64,000 bases of DNA from the NCBI GenBank assembly GCA_900543145.1, contig UQPZ01000009.1:11114-75113 (forward strand), given 5' to 3'. The notes under the pieces were generated by a model. That model searched no databases and had not been told where the DNA came from. It saw only the letters and a list, made by a program, of their open reading frames with translations. This DNA is from an uncultured Ruminococcus sp. (GTDB taxonomy: Bacteria > Bacillota > Clostridia > Oscillospirales > Ruminococcaceae). Made by a program: the position numbers and the translations under genes. Each line of letters starts with the position of its first letter. The stretch's first letter is position 1. Shown here piece after piece: positions 25,661 through 34,170 of this stretch.

Positions 25661-25783
25661 AACAGCTTTATGCCTCCCTTTCATAAAAATAAAAACACAG
25701 GTATTATTCCTTAATTATATAAATTTAATACTTAAAAAAATAAAAGCAGCGATTATATGCGCCGCTTTATTATTGTACACGGA

Positions 25784-26518
25784 TCAAGCCGATTTCTTTC
25801 TTCCGGTGTTTTCCTTCTTTTTTCGTTTTTTATTTTTCCTGATAAGTTCAAGCGGATCGCCAAGACGCTCCTTAGCGGCTTCGGTATCTATCGACGGTTC
25901 ATCAACTTCCTCGGATTGCATCGTAAGGCTTGACATTTCCTGTAAAAGCATATTTCTTTCAAAGCGATCCGCAGCTTCCTCACAGGTCAGCGCTTCACCG
26001 CTTTCAATATAAGACCTTATCTGACCTATATTTTTCATATATTCAAGCGGCATAAAGCTTATCCGTTTTTCAAGTCCTTTATAATAGTCCTCCTTCTGAC
26101 GTATAAGCTGTGAATCTCTGTTTTTTAATATTTCCAACTGCTCTCCTATTCCCTCGTTTACCTCAGCCTGACGCTTTTTAGCTTCAGTAAGCCTGAAATG
26201 CTGAAGGCAGACGCCGAAAACGGCAAGAAGAATAAATGCCGACGCTCCGCCGACAGCAGAAATCATAAGCATACCAGTACCGAGAACCGCAGTCAGTATA
26301 CCGAACACAGCCGCTCCGGCAGCAAGGCACAAAGCCACCGATATGATCCTTTTTGATTTGAGATTAAAGGTTTTTTCAACATATGTATTATCATGAATAT
26401 AAGTTTTAAGGTATTCTATATTTTCTTTGTTGATCCGAATTGCGTCCTCAAATTCATAGTAACGCGCGAAATAGGTTTCTGCCTGATCAATTTTCTCAAG
26501 TTCAGTCATTTCAGCCAT
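25784..26518 (-). CDS. Hypothetical coiled-coil membrane protein
   Basis: A 244-aa protein I do not recognise. A charged N-terminal helix (about 1-55) precedes two adjacent hydrophobic segments (about 56-75 and 78-102), then a long Glu/Lys/Gln-rich region predicted coiled (about 105-170), a PLEYMKNIGQIRSYIESG segment, and a very basic C-terminus. The ATG at 26518 is preceded by GAGG at 8 nt; the ATG 6 nt earlier is too close to the RBS. Single gene; function unknown. Confidence 0.7.
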   Translation of the reverse strand: MAEMTELEKIDQAETYFARYYEFEDAIRINKENIEYLKTYIHDNTYVEKTFNLKSKRIISVALCLAAGAAVFGILTAVLGTGMLMISAVGGASAFILLAVFGVCLQHFRLTEAKKRQAEVNEGIGEQLEILKNRDSQLIRQKEDYYKGLEKRISFMPLEYMKNIGQIRSYIESGEALTCEEAADRFERNMLLQEMSSLTMQSEEVDEPSIDTEAAKERLGDPLELIRKNKKRKKKENTGRKKSA

Positions 26519-26721
26519 GATCATTACCTCTTTGAAACAGTTTCGTGTTTTTAGTAAACAATTTTTCCATATTTCCTGCTAAGTATATCACATTTATATA
26601 GAAATGTCAATATAAAAGGTCTTATTTTTGTATAAAATATTTAAGCAATATACTTTTTGTTCCACTTGATTTTAGGAAAAACTTAGTCTGAAAACGAAAA
26701 ACAAACGAAAATATTATAAAT

Positions 26722-26747
26722 AAAAAAGAGCCGCACAATGCGGCTCC
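26722..26747 (-). terminator. Intrinsic terminator of rpsT
   Basis: Minus strand GAGCCGCA-TTG-TGCGGCTC followed by TTTTTTATTT. Confidence 0.9.
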
Positions 26748-26759
26748 GTATTCCAGATA

Positions 26760-27014
26760 TTAAGCGTTAAGCGATTTTGCAAGCTGAGATTTCTTTCTTG
26801 CTGCTTTATTCTTATGCAGAATTCCCTTTGAGCAAGCCATATCAACCTTCTTGATAGCGGTCTTTACAACCTCTGCCTTGTTGTCAGCGTTCTCGGCAAC
26901 TGCTGCGTCAGCTTTCTTCAGAGCTGTTTTAAGATCAGACTTAACTGCCTTGTTTCTCAAAGTTTTTGCTTCAATAACCTTAACTCTTTTTTTAGCGGAT
27001 TTGATATTCGGCAT
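26760..27014 (-). CDS. rpsT: 30S ribosomal protein S20
   Basis: An 84-aa basic protein binding 16S rRNA in early 30S assembly. The N-terminus MPNIKSAKKRVKVIEAKTLRN and the C-terminal HKNKAARKKSQLAKSLN are family hallmarks, and the length is normal. The start is ATG at 27014 with GGGAGGTGCC upstream; the longer frame to 27050 runs through the RBS. It is monocistronic, with its own promoter (27119-27147) and terminator, and divergent from gpr. Confidence 0.97.
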   Translation of the reverse strand: MPNIKSAKKRVKVIEAKTLRNKAVKSDLKTALKKADAAVAENADNKAEVVKTAIKKVDMACSKGILHKNKAARKKSQLAKSLNA

Positions 27015-27118
27015 ATCGGCACCTCCCTCATTCATTGAATAATTTTGCACTTATTTGGATAAACTAACTGCACGACTGAGAGGAAATGCAGCAGTCATTT
27101 AAACAAGTCTTGTAGATT

Positions 27119-27147
27119 ATTATATCACAAAGAAATTGGAAATGCAA
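27119..27147 (-). promoter_or_regulatory. rpsT promoter
   Basis: Minus strand TTGCAT (27142-27147), 17-nt spacer, TATAAT (27119-27124). Confidence 0.75.
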
Positions 27148-27283
27148 GTGCTTTTAACAAAAATTTTTGCTGTTTTAATCACTGATTATTGTGCATTTTG
27201 CAGAAATAAAGCCGTCTATAAAGATCCGGCGCAGAAATTCGCTTTATTTTATTATCATATTTAACGGAAAGGCAGGAAATATT

Positions 27284-28153
27284 ATGTCAATACGCACAGA
27301 CTTAGCTCTTGAATCCGCACAGCAGGTATCGCTCCAGACTCAGCTTGAGGGCGTATCACAGCTGAGGCGGAGCTATAAAAATATCAAGCTTGAAGTAACA
27401 GAAATTACTGTAGAAAGCGAAAAGGCAGCACACCTTTTAAAAAAGCCTGAGGGCAGATATATAACCGTAGAAAGCGCCGACGGACACTTTTCCTCCTACA
27501 GTGATTTTTTCGACGGAAGAGTAAAATGCATAGCAGACGAGATAAAAAGACTTTGTAATATCCCGGAGCGGGTACTGGTAGTAGGCCTGGGCAACAGGGC
27601 AATAACTCCCGACAGCCTCGGTCCGAGCGTTGCTGAAAAGATATTTGCGACAAGACATATAAAAAGACTTGCCAAGGATCTTGACACCTCCGAGCTTTCA
27701 GACGTAGCGGTGCTTACTACAGGAGTAATGGCTCAGACAGGCGTCGAATCCTCGGCTGCGGTAAAAGCGATATGCAATGAGATACTGCCACAGCTTGTTA
27801 TAGTTATAGACGCTCTTGCCTGTTCAGACCTCAGCCATCTGGGAACTACCGTACAGCTGTGCAATACCGGAATCTCTCCCGGAAGCGGAGTTGAAAACGC
27901 CAGGAAGGAGCTTTCGGAGGAAACTTTGGGAATACCCTGCGTAGCTGTAGGAGTTCCTACAGTTACCGATATGACTACTATAGCCCATACAGCCTCAATA
28001 AATCCGCTTCCAGAAGAATTTCAGGGAATGATCGTAACCCCGAAAACAATAGATAACCTTATAATAAGAACCTCGGCAATGATAGCTGCAGCTATAAATA
28101 AGGTGCTTCACCCTACTCTTACCTTTGAGGAAATACAGTCCCTGATAATGTAA
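27284..28153 (+). CDS. gpr: GPR endopeptidase (germination protease, A25)
   Basis: A 289-aa protease that degrades small acid-soluble spore proteins during germination. It begins MSIRTDLALESAQQ, the autoprocessed propeptide region that resembles the SASP cleavage site, and contains VGLGNRAITPDSLGPSVAEKI, TTGVMAQTGVESSAAVKAI, VIDALACSDLSHLGTTVQL, TGISPGSGVENARKELSEE and VGVPTVTDM, all typical of the family. The start at 27284 has AGGA 6 nt upstream; the frame is open earlier without homology. A good terminator follows. It confirms an endospore lineage along with spo0A and spoIVB. Confidence 0.96.
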   Translation: MSIRTDLALESAQQVSLQTQLEGVSQLRRSYKNIKLEVTEITVESEKAAHLLKKPEGRYITVESADGHFSSYSDFFDGRVKCIADEIKRLCNIPERVLVVGLGNRAITPDSLGPSVAEKIFATRHIKRLAKDLDTSELSDVAVLTTGVMAQTGVESSAAVKAICNEILPQLVIVIDALACSDLSHLGTTVQLCNTGISPGSGVENARKELSEETLGIPCVAVGVPTVTDMTTIAHTASINPLPEEFQGMIVTPKTIDNLIIRTSAMIAAAINKVLHPTLTFEEIQSLIM

Positions 28154-28167
28154 ATATCGAACGTACA

Positions 28168-28200
28168 GACAGGCTGCTGAATAAACAGCCTGTCTTTTTT
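28168..28200 (+). terminator. Intrinsic terminator after gpr
   Basis: GACAGGCTG-CTGAATAAA-CAGCCTGTC followed by TTTTTT. Confidence 0.92.
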
Positions 28201-28294
28201 ATACTCATTTTCGGCATGAAAAAAACCGCCGCAGTTTAAAAAAGCTTGTATTTTCTATTGTAAATTATTTATGAATTAAGAGCCGAAACTCACC

Positions 28295-28320
28295 GAAAAC
28301 GTTTTCTGAAAACGTAATCA
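28295..28320. promoter_or_regulatory. Paired LacI/CcpA-like operators upstream of the sugar-binding protein
   Basis: GAAAACGTTTTC (perfect palindrome, 28295-28306) and TGAAAACGTAATCA (28307-28320), centres 13 bp apart, about 110-125 bp upstream of the predicted transcription start. They fit the LacI-family core AAACGTTT and the cre pattern. A related pair precedes the GH130 gene. Confidence 0.55.
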
Positions 28321-28388
28321 TTCAAATTTCTATCACGAATTTGTCAAAATCCACAAAAACCTAAAACATTTATATTGCAAGTTGCTGA

Positions 28389-28417
28389 TTGACTAACAAT
28401 AATTGTTTTGTTATTAT
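28389..28417 (+). promoter_or_regulatory. Promoter of the sugar-binding lipoprotein gene
   Basis: TTGACT (28389-28394), 17-nt spacer, TATTAT (28412-28417); 5' UTR about 75 nt with a strong AAGGAGG before the ATG. Confidence 0.65.
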
Positions 28418-28500
28418 AAAAACAGACGAAAGATCTATGCCTATATGCATAGTTTTTGTGCAGGACAAATGAGTCCGAATTTTAAGGAGGTATTTTTTTA

Positions 28501-29937
28501 ATGAAATTGGCAAAGAAAATAATGGCTGCGACGCTTGCGCTGACTATGGCGGCAGGTATGGCTTCCTGCGGCGATAAGGACAATTCTTCAAACGGAAGCT
28601 CTGTTGCTCCGGGAAAAGACCTTAATAATGACCAGAAGCAGATAGTTGACGCTCATGCCAGCGAACTTCCCGACAAGGAATTATCAAATAAAACTATTAC
28701 ATGGATGGCACACTACGACATCAACCCTACCGAAGGAAAGGTAAAGTCGCCTGCCATCCAGCTTTTTGAAACCAAATACGGCGGTAAGATCAATTATAAG
28801 CGGACTACCTGGGAAAACCGTTATACCGATCTGGCTGCTGCCGTAATGGCAAATGAATCACCCGACTTCTTCCCTGCCGACGATATGGATACTTTCCCTA
28901 AGGGCGCTATTAAAGCTATGTTCCAGCCTATAGACGATTATGTAGACCTTAATTCCGAACTTTGGGCAGGATCTAAGAGCGTCTGCGACTCGTTTATGTT
29001 CAACGGCAAGCATTATATTGCTGCTATTGAAGCTATGCCTACATATGCCTGCGTATATAACAGAACTACGATCAATGAGAACGGTTACGACGATCCTGCC
29101 GAGCTGTTTGCTCAGGGAAAATGGGATTGGGACGTATTTACTGAAATGTGTACTGACTTTACGGACGCAGATCAGGATAAGTATGCGCTGGACGGCTACT
29201 GGTACAACAAGGCGCTTTCCGAAACAAGCGGCGTTCCAATGATCGGACTGAAAGACGGACAGCTTGTTCAGAATATGTCCGATCCGGCTATCGAAAAGGT
29301 TCAGGAAAGAATGTATAACCTTCAGAAAAACGGAGTTGTATTCCCCCGTGCTGAAAACAACTGGAAACCAAGAGGCGACGGAGCTAACGGAGAAGGTCTC
29401 GGCTCTTACCTGACGCTCTTCATTCCTATCGGACTTTACGCTATCGAGTGTCCTCCCGAGTCCTGCAAGCCTTTCGGCGATATTGAAGCCGGCGAAGTAA
29501 TGTTCGTTCCTATGCCGAAGGATCCGGATTCCGATAAAACTTATATTTCAGCCAAAGTTCACGGCTACAGTATCTGTACAGGAGCTAAGAATCCTGAAGG
29601 CGTAGCAGCATTTCTCGACTGCGAGCAGGTTACGAACCAGGCTGAGGACATCAAGCAGATCACGACTGATACTCTCAAAAACGAGTATAAGTGGACTGAT
29701 GAAATGATCGAAATGCGTGAAACACTGTATAAGATGGCTGCCGAAACTCCTGTATTTGATCTTCAGGACGGCGTTTCAGACGAGCTTTCAACATATATGA
29801 TGACTGTTTCAGAGGCTACTATGATCTCAGGAGGAAACGAAACGACCTGGACTGCCTGCCGTACAGAGTGGGAAAAGGCTGTTGAATATGTAATTAAAGA
29901 CGCTAATAAAAATATTTCCTCAACTCCTATAAACTAA
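28501..29937 (+). CDS. ABC transporter substrate-binding lipoprotein (family 1, carbohydrate)
   Basis: A 478-aa extracellular solute-binding protein. The N-terminus is a lipoprotein signal with Cys23 in MASC|GDK, then a Ser/Asn spacer. The mature part starts TITWMAHYDI and has the family 1 pattern (VMANESPDFFPADDMDTFPKG, GKWDWDVFTEMCTDF, HGYSICTGAKNPEGVAAFLDC). Trp and other aromatic residues are frequent, as in sugar-binding sites. It has its own promoter and terminator and no permease or ATPase genes beside it, so it must work with a transporter encoded elsewhere. Sugar unknown. Confidence 0.88.
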   Translation: MKLAKKIMAATLALTMAAGMASCGDKDNSSNGSSVAPGKDLNNDQKQIVDAHASELPDKELSNKTITWMAHYDINPTEGKVKSPAIQLFETKYGGKINYKRTTWENRYTDLAAAVMANESPDFFPADDMDTFPKGAIKAMFQPIDDYVDLNSELWAGSKSVCDSFMFNGKHYIAAIEAMPTYACVYNRTTINENGYDDPAELFAQGKWDWDVFTEMCTDFTDADQDKYALDGYWYNKALSETSGVPMIGLKDGQLVQNMSDPAIEKVQERMYNLQKNGVVFPRAENNWKPRGDGANGEGLGSYLTLFIPIGLYAIECPPESCKPFGDIEAGEVMFVPMPKDPDSDKTYISAKVHGYSICTGAKNPEGVAAFLDCEQVTNQAEDIKQITTDTLKNEYKWTDEMIEMRETLYKMAAETPVFDLQDGVSDELSTYMMTVSEATMISGGNETTWTACRTEWEKAVEYVIKDANKNISSTPIN

Positions 29938-29948
29938 TAGATACCCGC

Positions 29949-29983
29949 AGAAAGCCTCAGCTCAGACTGAGGCTTTCTTTTTT
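29949..29983 (+). terminator. Intrinsic terminator of the sugar-binding protein gene
   Basis: AGAAAGCCTCAG-CTCAGA-CTGAGGCTTTCT followed by TTTTT. Confidence 0.95.
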
Positions 29984-30003
29984 ACCTTCCGATAAAAAAA
30001 CTA

Positions 30004-30032
30004 TTGACAAAATCAGATCCTTACTATATAAT
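30004..30032 (+). promoter_or_regulatory. Promoter of the riboswitch/P-type ATPase unit
   Basis: Perfect consensus TTGACA (30004-30009), 17-nt spacer, TATAAT (30027-30032); predicted start near 30040. Confidence 0.9.
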
Positions 30033-30039
30033 AATAGTG

Positions 30040-30197
30040 TAAAAGAGAGTAGCTGGCGGAATTTCTTATTTAATAGAAAATTCTGTTTATGTTTGCGTCA
30101 ATACGGTCGTTTTACCGACCCGCTGCATATCTAAACGGCGAGACTTTTATTGAAATAATTGCGCTGCGCAGTTTTTCCAATAAACGTCTCGCTTTTT
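30040..30197 (+). ncRNA. yybP-ykoY (Mn2+) riboswitch with terminator expression platform
   Basis: The leader has GAGAGTAGCTG near the 5' end, GCGTCAATACGG in the middle and CGGCGAGACTTTTATTG, which match the conserved yybP-ykoY elements. The last segment pairs with CAATAAACGTCTCGC (14 of 15 positions) followed by TTTTTT, forming a terminator at 30138-30197. Mn2+ binding in this class favours read-through. It precedes a P-type ATPase, a known target type for this riboswitch. Confidence 0.82.
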
Positions 30198-30306
30198 TAT
30201 GTGAAAAACTGTCAGGACCTGAGCATAATATTTTTCCGTCTGCGACTAGCAGTCATTTTAACGGGAAAAATATAATCTGCGGATATTATTGAAAGGAATG
30301 TTGTAA

Positions 30307-32898
30307 ATGAGCGAACGCTATCGCCAGACACCGGAAGAACTTTATTCTGAATTCGGATCCTCCGAAAACGGTCTTACCTCCCGGCAGGCAGAAAAAAACA
30401 CGGAAAAGTACGGAAAGAATCAAATAACCGAGGGCAAAAAGAAAAGCACACTAATAATATTTCTGGAACAGTTCAAGGACTTTCTGGTAATAATACTTAT
30501 AATAGCAGCTATCATTTCCGCCTGTATGGGCGACGCCGAAAGTACGATAGTTATTCTTGTGGTTATTACCATGAACGCTATACTGGGAACTGTTCAGACG
30601 CTTAAAGCTGAAAAATCCCTCAGCAATCTGAAAAAGCTGTCTTCCCCCAACGCCAAGGTACTCAGAAACGGAGAAGCCGTAGTAGTTCCTTCCGAGGAAG
30701 TTACCGCCGGAGATGTCGTACTGATAGAAGCCGGAGATCAGATCCCTGCCGACGGCCGTCTTATAGAATGCGCTTCGGTTCAGGTAAATGAAAGCGCTCT
30801 GACAGGCGAAAGTCTTAATATAGATAAAAGCGTTGAAAATATAAATAAGGAATGTCCTCTGGGCGACCGTGTAAACATGGTTTTCTCCGGCAGCTTCGTT
30901 ACCTACGGACGCGGTAAATATATTGTTACCGATATAGGAATGAATACCGAGGTAGGAAAGATCGCTTCGCTTATCCAGAACGCCGAGGAGAGAAAGACGC
31001 CGCTTCAGAACTCACTTGATTCGTTCGGAAAGAAGCTTTCTATTGCGATCCTTATAATCTGCGCATTGGTTTTCGGACTTAGTCTGTTTCAAGCTGATAG
31101 GATCAGTTCCGATGAAATAATGAATTCACTTATGTTCGCAATCGCTCTTGCCGTTGCGGCAATACCGGAGGCTTTAAGCTCTATTGTAACTATAGTTCTT
31201 TCCTTCGGCACTCAGAAGATGTCGAAAGAAAACGCTATTATAAGAAAGCTTCAGGCTGTTGAGGGCTTAGGCTCGGTATCAATAATCTGCTCCGATAAAA
31301 CAGGAACTCTTACTCAGAACAAAATGACTGTAAGAAAAATCGTAGTTGACGGGCATATTATCTCCTCTGAGGACAGCGACCCCGAAACCGCAGGCGAAAG
31401 AAATCTTATTGTTGCGTCTGTACTCTGCAACGATTCACAGTGCAAGGACGGCGTTGAGATAGGTGACCCGACCGAAACTGCACTTATCAACTTTGCCGCT
31501 TCAAAAAAGCTGAGCTATTCCAAGATCAGAGCCGATTATCCCAGAATAAGCGAAATACCCTTTGATTCCGACAGAAAGCTGATGTCTACGCTCAATGATG
31601 TAAACGGAGAAAATATAATGTTTACTAAAGGTGCGGCAGATGTTCTTGTTGACAGAATGAACTGTACGCATGAGGAAAAGGAGCAGATAAAGGCTCAGGT
31701 ATCCGAACTTTCCGCTCAGGGTCTAAGGATACTCTGCTTTGCTTCAAAGAAATACAATGTTTCTGAAATAACCACAGAGGACGAATACGGACTTGATTTC
31801 ATAGGTCTTATTGCTATGATGGATCCGCCGAGAGCAGAGTCAAAGCAGGCTGTCGCCGAATGTAAAACGGCAGGTATAAAACCTGTTATGATCACGGGAG
31901 ATCATATCGTAACTGCGTCGGCTATCGCAAAGGAAATAGGGATCCTTAATGATTTCTCAGAGGCTGTTGAAGGCTCGGCTCTTGACGGATATTCAGACGA
32001 AGAGCTTATCAGCTTTGTAAGGGATAAATCCGTTTATGCAAGAGTTACTCCGGAGCATAAGATCCGTATCGTAAAAGCATGGCAGAGCAACGACAAGATA
32101 GTCGCAATGACCGGCGACGGAGTAAACGACGCTCCAGCATTGAAGCAGGCCGACGTAGGCGTAGCAATGGGAATTACAGGAACAGAGGTTTCAAAGGACG
32201 CCGCCTCAATGGTACTTGCAGACGATAACTTTGCAACAATTATAAAAGCTGTAAAGAACGGCAGAAATATATACGAGAATATCAAAAAGGCTATACTTTT
32301 CCTGCTCTCCGGCAACCTTGCAGGAATAATAACCGTTCTGTTCTGTTCGCTGGGCGCTCTTCCTGTTCCTTTTGCTGCTATTCACCTGCTGTTTATAAAC
32401 CTGCTGACCGACTCGCTTCCGGCTATCGCCTTAGGTCTTGAGCCTCATACCGAAGCTGTTATGAAGCAAAAACCAAGACGTGCAGGAGAAACAATTCTTA
32501 CAAAGCCTTTTATGCTGAGGATCGGCTATTCAGGATTGGTTATAAGCATTGCAACCATCGCCGCTTTTCTGCTTGGAAACCACTATATGGGTGCGGCGGC
32601 CGCCAGTACAATGGCGTTTGCAACTCTGTGTATGTCAAGGCTTTTCCACGGCTTCAGCTGTAAATCCGACGAACCTGTCCTGTTTTCCGGAAAAATGTTC
32701 AATAACTCTTTCGGTATCCTTGCATTTATTGCCGGAATGCTGCTTATAAACTGCGTACTTCTTATACCGGCGCTTTCAGGGCTTTTTAAGGTTGTTAAGC
32801 TTTCCGGAGGACTGCTTGCGGCAACATACGCTCTTAGCTTCGGCTCTATGATAGTAATTCAGATCATAAAAGCATTGTTTTTCAAGGTAAAGAAGTGA
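30307..32898 (+). CDS. P2A-type cation-transporting ATPase (likely Mn2+/Ca2+ exporter)
   Basis: An 863-aa pump with all P-type motifs: actuator loop TGES (SALTGESLNI), phosphorylation site CSDKTGTLTQNKM, nucleotide-binding domain KGAADVL, hinge MTGDGVNDAPALKQADVGVAMG. Ten hydrophobic segments are visible. M4 has AAIPEALSS and M6 NLLTDSLPAIALGLEP, close to SERCA/PMCA-type Ca2+/Mn2+ sites. AAAGGA precedes the ATG. The upstream Mn2+-type riboswitch argues that Mn2+ is a physiological substrate, as for homologues in lactic acid bacteria (inference). Length is normal. Confidence 0.92.
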   Translation: MSERYRQTPEELYSEFGSSENGLTSRQAEKNTEKYGKNQITEGKKKSTLIIFLEQFKDFLVIILIIAAIISACMGDAESTIVILVVITMNAILGTVQTLKAEKSLSNLKKLSSPNAKVLRNGEAVVVPSEEVTAGDVVLIEAGDQIPADGRLIECASVQVNESALTGESLNIDKSVENINKECPLGDRVNMVFSGSFVTYGRGKYIVTDIGMNTEVGKIASLIQNAEERKTPLQNSLDSFGKKLSIAILIICALVFGLSLFQADRISSDEIMNSLMFAIALAVAAIPEALSSIVTIVLSFGTQKMSKENAIIRKLQAVEGLGSVSIICSDKTGTLTQNKMTVRKIVVDGHIISSEDSDPETAGERNLIVASVLCNDSQCKDGVEIGDPTETALINFAASKKLSYSKIRADYPRISEIPFDSDRKLMSTLNDVNGENIMFTKGAADVLVDRMNCTHEEKEQIKAQVSELSAQGLRILCFASKKYNVSEITTEDEYGLDFIGLIAMMDPPRAESKQAVAECKTAGIKPVMITGDHIVTASAIAKEIGILNDFSEAVEGSALDGYSDEELISFVRDKSVYARVTPEHKIRIVKAWQSNDKIVAMTGDGVNDAPALKQADVGVAMGITGTEVSKDAASMVLADDNFATIIKAVKNGRNIYENIKKAILFLLSGNLAGIITVLFCSLGALPVPFAAIHLLFINLLTDSLPAIALGLEPHTEAVMKQKPRRAGETILTKPFMLRIGYSGLVISIATIAAFLLGNHYMGAAAASTMAFATLCMSRLFHGFSCKSDEPVLFSGKMFNNSFGILAFIAGMLLINCVLLIPALSGLFKVVKLSGGLLAATYALSFGSMIVIQIIKALFFKVKK

Positions 32899-32965
32899 TT
32901 TCTGCAATTCAGGTTAAAATTATATAAAATGTCCGCCGCTGAAAATAAATCAGCGGCGGATATTT

Positions 32966-33322
32966 TTATCTCATATTAATATTAAGTCCGAAAGAAATTG
33001 AAAGCGCTGAATTAACTGCTGTCATAGAATTGGTGTCAAGCTCGCCCATTCGTTCTTTAAGGCGTTTTTTGTCCAATGTACGAATCTGTTCAAGCAGAAC
33101 GATAGAATCTTTCGCAAGGCCGCACTGCCCGCCGCCTACCTCTATATGTGTCGGAAGCTTCGCCTTTTCCCGCTGGCTAGTAATCGCTGCGGCTATAACT
33201 GTCGGCGAGTGCTTGTTTCCGACATCGTTCTGTACTATAAGCACCGGTCTTAACCCGCCCTGCTCGGAACCGACTACCGGACTTAAATCGGCATAATAAA
33301 TTTCACCCCTGTGAACTGTCAC
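32966..33322 (-). CDS. MazF/PemK-family endoribonuclease toxin (NdoA-like)
   Basis: A 118-aa mRNA interferase. The sequence GEIYYADLSPVVGSEQGGLRPVLIVQND and ITSQREKAKLPTHIEV is very close to Bacillus NdoA/EndoA, including the Arg and Thr used in catalysis (R-P-V and I-T-S-Q). I use the GTG at 33322 because the product then aligns with NdoA and GGAG is 8 nt upstream; a GTG at 33331 is possible. Its usual partner, a small ribbon-helix-helix antitoxin just upstream, is not present in the 180-nt gap. The antitoxin may be elsewhere. Confidence 0.9.
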   Translation of the reverse strand: MTVHRGEIYYADLSPVVGSEQGGLRPVLIVQNDVGNKHSPTVIAAAITSQREKAKLPTHIEVGGGQCGLAKDSIVLLEQIRTLDKKRLKERMGELDTNSMTAVNSALSISFGLNINMR

Positions 33323-33503
33323 CTTAAACACTCCGTTCCTTAATATTTTCAGGGCTTTTACCCTTCGGTATTATTTTTGCCCTGTTTTCTGCTTTTAATC
33401 ATTTCATGCAAAATTTTATTGCAGTATTTTACTGCAGTCAGGGGAGAACGGTTTTCACCTTTTCTATATTATGCGTTTTTGTTCAGAACAGTTACTTTCC
33501 AAA

Positions 33504-34115
33504 TTATAAATCGTACAGGTCTTTGATATATTTATAAGCAAGTTCGGCTGTATCCGCAACCGCCTTAAAGCCGAGGTAATGCGGAGCTTCACCTTGCTTA
33601 TCACTTTCGTTTGCGTTTACTGTCAGTGTGCGGAAATTATCAAGCTGAGCTTTGCTTACCGAAGATACCGCCCTGCATTGCGCCTTCGGAAGCTTTTTCA
33701 TGATCTGCTTGAACCGCACATCGGAGCGCAGCTGTAAATCAAACCTGCTAAGCTCTTTCCACTTCTGACCGTTAAGCTCGCTGTCAGAATACCCCGACGC
33801 TACAAGATGATCAAATAATCCAGGCTGTATAATTTCGTCCCACGCGATATCAGTATACAAATGCAGAAAAAAGCCCTTGAGAAAATCACTGCGGCGATCC
33901 GATATGCTATTATAATAATTCTCTATATTTTGCTTCCATACGTTATAATCCCTGCTTCTCAGATGAGCGGCATAGCGCACCCTTTCCTCTGCAAAACCGT
34001 TAAGATTAACAGCATCTGGAGCTATTGAGCCGAGATAAAAATCGCTTTCGTTAATTATGTCAAGCCTGTCCTTTAATATACAGGCAGTCATAAGATGAAC
34101 ACAGACAGACGGCAT
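33504..34115 (-). CDS. Zinc-dependent phospholipase C-like protein
   Basis: A 203-aa all-helical hydrolase-like protein. MPSVCVHLMTACILKDR, FYLGSIAPDAV, RYAAHLRS and FLKGFFLHLYTDIAWDE give a His/Asp pattern typical of the Zn_dep_PLPC family, where these residues hold metal ions. There is no signal peptide, so it is probably cytosolic. The start is ATG at 34115, with the excellent RBS AAAGGAGGAACAGCT; the longer frame overlaps thrS. It follows thrS by 55 nt on the same strand. Substrate unknown. Confidence 0.78.
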   Translation of the reverse strand: MPSVCVHLMTACILKDRLDIINESDFYLGSIAPDAVNLNGFAEERVRYAAHLRSRDYNVWKQNIENYYNSISDRRSDFLKGFFLHLYTDIAWDEIIQPGLFDHLVASGYSDSELNGQKWKELSRFDLQLRSDVRFKQIMKKLPKAQCRAVSSVSKAQLDNFRTLTVNANESDKQGEAPHYLGFKAVADTAELAYKYIKDLYDL

Positions 34116-34170
34116 AGCTGTTCCTCCTTTACAAGAAATCGGGAACCGCAGCGCAGTTCCCGAAATTATA

